From positions 122,086 through 186,085 of the forward strand of contig CAKQGN010000003.1 of assembly GCA_934233745.1 (NCBI GenBank): a stretch of DNA of 64,000 bases. Reading direction: 5' to 3'. Position numbers and translations under genes: made by a program. Of this stretch, positions 61,695 to 64,000 are shown one piece after another; position 1 is the first letter of the stretch; every line of letters begins with the position of its first letter. Source of the stretch: an uncultured Clostridia bacterium (lineage in GTDB: Bacteria; Bacillota; Clostridia; Christensenellales; CAG-917). The notes beneath the pieces were generated by a model. It had not been told where the DNA came from. It did no database searches and was given only the letters and a program-made list of their open reading frames with translations.

Positions 61695-62612
61695 TTATGC
61701 GTTTTTGTTTATTATGTCAAACGCTTTTTGTGCAGAAATATCTTTACACACGGTGTCTATTGACGAAACCGTAATAGACGAGCAAGCGGCTGCGAACGCC
61801 GCGCTTTGTTTCATATCCATTTTATTTACAAAGCCGTACACGACACCGGACATAAAACTATCTCCCGCACCCGTTGTGTTGACCACGTTTGTTTTGAAGA
61901 AAGGCACGTGTGTAAACTTGCCGTTTTGATAGCAATACGAGCCGTCTTCACCGCAACTCAAATAGATTGTGTCTATCCCTCTCTGCGCGATTTTTTTGCA
62001 TGCGTCGAGAGCGGATTGCTCGCCTAATACCTTCACGCCCGACAATATTTCCGCTTCGTACTCGTTTGGTTTTATACAATGAATGTTTTTGATTTTATCT
62101 TTTGCAATTGCTGTCTTTTTTGCCGAAACAGTGTCGAGAAAAATAGGTACGGTTACGTTTTCAATCAAAAAATCAAGACAATTCGGAATATTCGTGTCTG
62201 TGACAACACACTCCGCACCGTTGATTATATCCAAATTCGATTTCAAAAATTGAGGCGTGAGTTTGTCGAGAATACTCATCGAGGCAACACCGACAAACAT
62301 ATCGTTGTCGACGTCGTTGACGGACACATAACATGAAGACGGCTCGTCTACGACCAGACTATGAGAAATGTCCACTCCGACGGATAAAGCGTTTTGTTCT
62401 ATCATATGCGCATTGAAATCCGTGCCTAAAACAGTGATTAATTTTACACTCACACCGAGTCTTGCGAGATTTTCGGCAATATTGCGAGAAACTCCCCCGC
62501 ACGACAATGTGGTGACGCCCGGGTTGCTGTCCTTTGTTTTTATCTTTGTGAATGCGGTGCAAGTTATATCGATGTTTGAGCCGCCTATAACGCAAACGTA
62601 TGGTTTTTTCAT
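61695..62612 (-). CDS. psuK: PfkB-family kinase, probable pseudouridine kinase
   Basis: 305 residues. PfkB/ribokinase features: VIGGSNIDITCTAF, GGVSRNIAENLARLG (signature 1 region) and NTTGAGDSFMSGVV (signature 2, with the catalytic Asp in GAGDS). Its position just upstream of psuG points to pseudouridine as substrate; ribokinase-like specificity otherwise cannot be read from sequence. The -10 box ends only six bases before the ATG and there is no ribosome binding site. Confidence 0.9.
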   Translation of the reverse strand: MKKPYVCVIGGSNIDITCTAFTKIKTKDSNPGVTTLSCGGVSRNIAENLARLGVSVKLITVLGTDFNAHMIEQNALSVGVDISHSLVVDEPSSCYVSVNDVDNDMFVGVASMSILDKLTPQFLKSNLDIINGAECVVTDTNIPNCLDFLIENVTVPIFLDTVSAKKTAIAKDKIKNIHCIKPNEYEAEILSGVKVLGEQSALDACKKIAQRGIDTIYLSCGEDGSYCYQNGKFTHVPFFKTNVVNTTGAGDSFMSGVVYGFVNKMDMKQSAAFAAACSSITVSSIDTVCKDISAQKAFDIINKNA

Positions 62613-62618
62613 ACTTCT

Positions 62619-62647
62619 ATTTTATTGCCGCCAAAATGCAAAGTCAA
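62619..62647 (-). promoter_or_regulatory. psuK promoter abutting the start codon
   Basis: On the minus strand TTGACT, a 17-base spacer and TAAAAT, with six bases to the ATG at 62612. Confidence 0.6.
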
Positions 62648-62735
62648 TCCGTAAATTTTAATTATTCATATAATTAAACGACTTTTAATCCTGATTGCCG
62701 CGATAACTGACTTTTGTTTGAAAAAAGGAATGTAA

Positions 62736-62764
62736 TTGAAAATATAGCGCGCGTATGATATACT
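62736..62764 (+). promoter_or_regulatory. Promoter of the SUFU-like gene
   Basis: TTGAAA, a 17-base spacer and TATACT; the gene's AAGGTGGG ribosome binding site follows. Confidence 0.65.
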
Positions 62765-62786
62765 TTTTTTGAAAGGTGGGATGAAA

Positions 62787-63446
62787 ATGAAAAGCAAAAA
62801 ACATCAGAAATTATACGAACACTACGTCGATGTTATGGGCAAAGAACCGATTTTCAGTCTGCAACTGAAAAAGGATGTTTTGTCCGACGTTGCCGAGCAA
62901 ATGAAACCCGTCACGACCTATGTTTTCGAGCCGACGGACGAATTGCCGTTTTGGAAACTGTGTACAATCGGCGCAAGCGATTATTTGATGCCCGAACGAG
63001 ATATAGGTTTGGGCAGAAAGGCGAACCGCCGCAACGAGTATATGATGCTTATTTCGCCCGACGTCGATATTCGTAATCCTTCGGACGACGAAGACGCGCC
63101 GACGGACTGGTTATCGTTAAACTCGCTTCTTTGGGCAACTGCGGAATATGCGTTCAACGAAAAAGATAACATAACTGTTTCGGACACGCTCGATATGGGA
63201 CTTGACGGAAAATACTGCGGCACGGTGCTGTTGTTGCCCGAAATATTCAAAACGCCGAAAATCGTAAAATGCTATGTTTCCGAGCATAAATACATCAGTA
63301 TATTTCAGGTAATGCCGATAATGCGAGAGTTGCTGTCAAAGAAATTGAAAAAGGGGACGAACGGCATTTATTGGCTTATGGAACAGTTCTATACGCACGA
63401 CGACGATTACAAACTTATATCGTCCAAACCGTTTGCAACGTTATAA
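62787..63446 (+). CDS. Suppressor-of-fused-like domain protein
   Basis: 219 residues, cytoplasmic. The layout fits bacterial SUFU-domain proteins: TTYVFEPTDELPFWKLCTIG, then SDYLMPERD, RRNEYMMLISPD, LSLNSLLWATAEYAF and VLLLPE. Bacterial members are often found in toxin-immunity or accessory loci, and their role is mostly unknown. I chose ATG 62787 because AAGGTGGG then lies at proper distance; ATG 62781 would be too close. A Sel1-repeat gene follows by 35 bases and is probably co-transcribed. Confidence 0.7.
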   Translation: MKSKKHQKLYEHYVDVMGKEPIFSLQLKKDVLSDVAEQMKPVTTYVFEPTDELPFWKLCTIGASDYLMPERDIGLGRKANRRNEYMMLISPDVDIRNPSDDEDAPTDWLSLNSLLWATAEYAFNEKDNITVSDTLDMGLDGKYCGTVLLLPEIFKTPKIVKCYVSEHKYISIFQVMPIMRELLSKKLKKGTNGIYWLMEQFYTHDDDYKLISSKPFATL

Positions 63447-63481
63447 TTAACAGGAGGTATTACGATACGGAAAAACAAATT

Positions 63482-64000
63482 ATGAACAATAACGTAAACG
63501 ATAAAATAAAAAGATACGAACGGCTCGCCGTAAAAAAACCGAAGTATTATGTTTCTATCGGTAATATTTATATCGAAGAGGGCGCTTTCAAGGCCGCAAC
63601 GATTTACTATCAAAAAGCCGTCGACAACGGCGTTTTGGCATATACTGTTCTTGGCGACACTTGGGGCTACCGCTCTCAATACAAAAAAGCGTTCGACGTT
63701 TATACGGAAGGCGCAAACAAAGGCGAAGCGGAGTGCTTTGCCCGTCTCGGATTTTGCTATGAAACCGGTTATGTAAAAATCGATATTCAAAAAGCAATCG
63801 AGTGTTACGCCAAAGCCTCCGATTTGGGTGTGGCGGCAGCGGCAAGATCTCTCGGCGATTTGTATTATTTCAATACGCCGATTGAAGATTCCGAGATCGA
63901 AAACGTTAAAAATGCGTTGAAATATTACGAGCGTGCTTTTTACCTCGGAGATATAGAGGTTGCAAAAAAGATAGGCTTCATATACTTAAACAACGAGGAA
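63482..64000 (+). CDS. Sel1-like repeat (TPR-type) protein, cut by the window end
   Basis: An open frame of 173 codons with no stop before position 64000. It shows Sel1-like alpha-helical repeats of about 36 residues: KAATIYYQKAVDNGVLAYTV, KKAFDVYTEGANKGEAECFA, KAIECYAKASDLGVAAAARS and ALKYYERAFYLGDIEVAKKI. Such repeats act as protein-binding scaffolds. AGGAGG lies rather far upstream (63452-63457, 24 bases from the ATG), so the true start is uncertain. With the SUFU-like gene it may form a small accessory operon continuing beyond the window. Confidence 0.8.
   Translation, partial: MNNNVNDKIKRYERLAVKKPKYYVSIGNIYIEEGAFKAATIYYQKAVDNGVLAYTVLGDTWGYRSQYKKAFDVYTEGANKGEAECFARLGFCYETGYVKIDIQKAIECYAKASDLGVAAAARSLGDLYYFNTPIEDSEIENVKNALKYYERAFYLGDIEVAKKIGFIYLNNEE

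Overview
The window reads as a chromosomal segment of an uncultured, spore-forming clostridial Firmicute. Evidence: a three-gene gerA-type germinant receptor operon, a YyaC-like spore protein, a Trp-type T-box leader, an ftsH-cysE-cysS cluster, strong AGGAGG ribosome binding sites and sigma-A-like promoters (TTGACA/17/TATAAT). Base composition is moderate, with AT-rich intergenic DNA. No rRNA, CRISPR, transposase or phage gene was seen. The exact lineage (possibly Christensenellales-like) is inference.

Layout. 1-5 kb: a structured dispersed repeat, a GtrA-like membrane protein and the germination operon. 5-15 kb: a degenerate alpha/beta hydrolase, signal peptidase I, an antiporter/MgtC pair facing a LysR regulator, a membrane M28 peptidase, a 51-residue CCC microprotein missed by simple ORF cut-offs, a rhodanese-TtcA fusion and two tRNAs separated by a dense hairpin array. 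15-27 kb is rich in nucleotide metabolism: a nucleoside-type BMP/ABC importer in two transcription units, pyrG behind an attenuator-like leader, guaA and dut. 27-35 kb: an esterase, cysS-cysE-ftsH and a T-box-controlled TrpB2. 35-55 kb is the surface-protein region: an ABC exporter operon with a 1048-residue exported protein, a 2111-residue lipoprotein built of InlB-type and MBG repeats with an AT-rich C-terminal cassette, a VanZ protein carrying Ig-like domains, YyaC, and a CvpA-like protein paired with a 1337-residue membrane-anchored repeat protein. 55-64 kb: an ABC-F ATPase, tRNA-Asn, a putative heavy-metal exporter, dnaN behind DnaA-box-like sites, the psuK-psuG pseudouridine pair, a SUFU-like protein and a truncated Sel1-repeat gene.

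The most interesting non-protein signal is a dispersed repeat of about 300 bp (positions 1-255, 47373-47690 and 60351-60657) in which several hairpins keep their place while their stem sequences change between copies. That is the pattern expected of a selected RNA or DNA structure. Two of the three copies lie just downstream of a second, smaller hairpin family (306-370, 26447-26509, 60249-60312) found at gene 3' ends. Functionally, nucleoside import, pseudouridine breakdown and the pyrG/guaA/dut genes suggest active nucleoside salvage. The surface region suggests an organism investing heavily in large cell-envelope repeat proteins.
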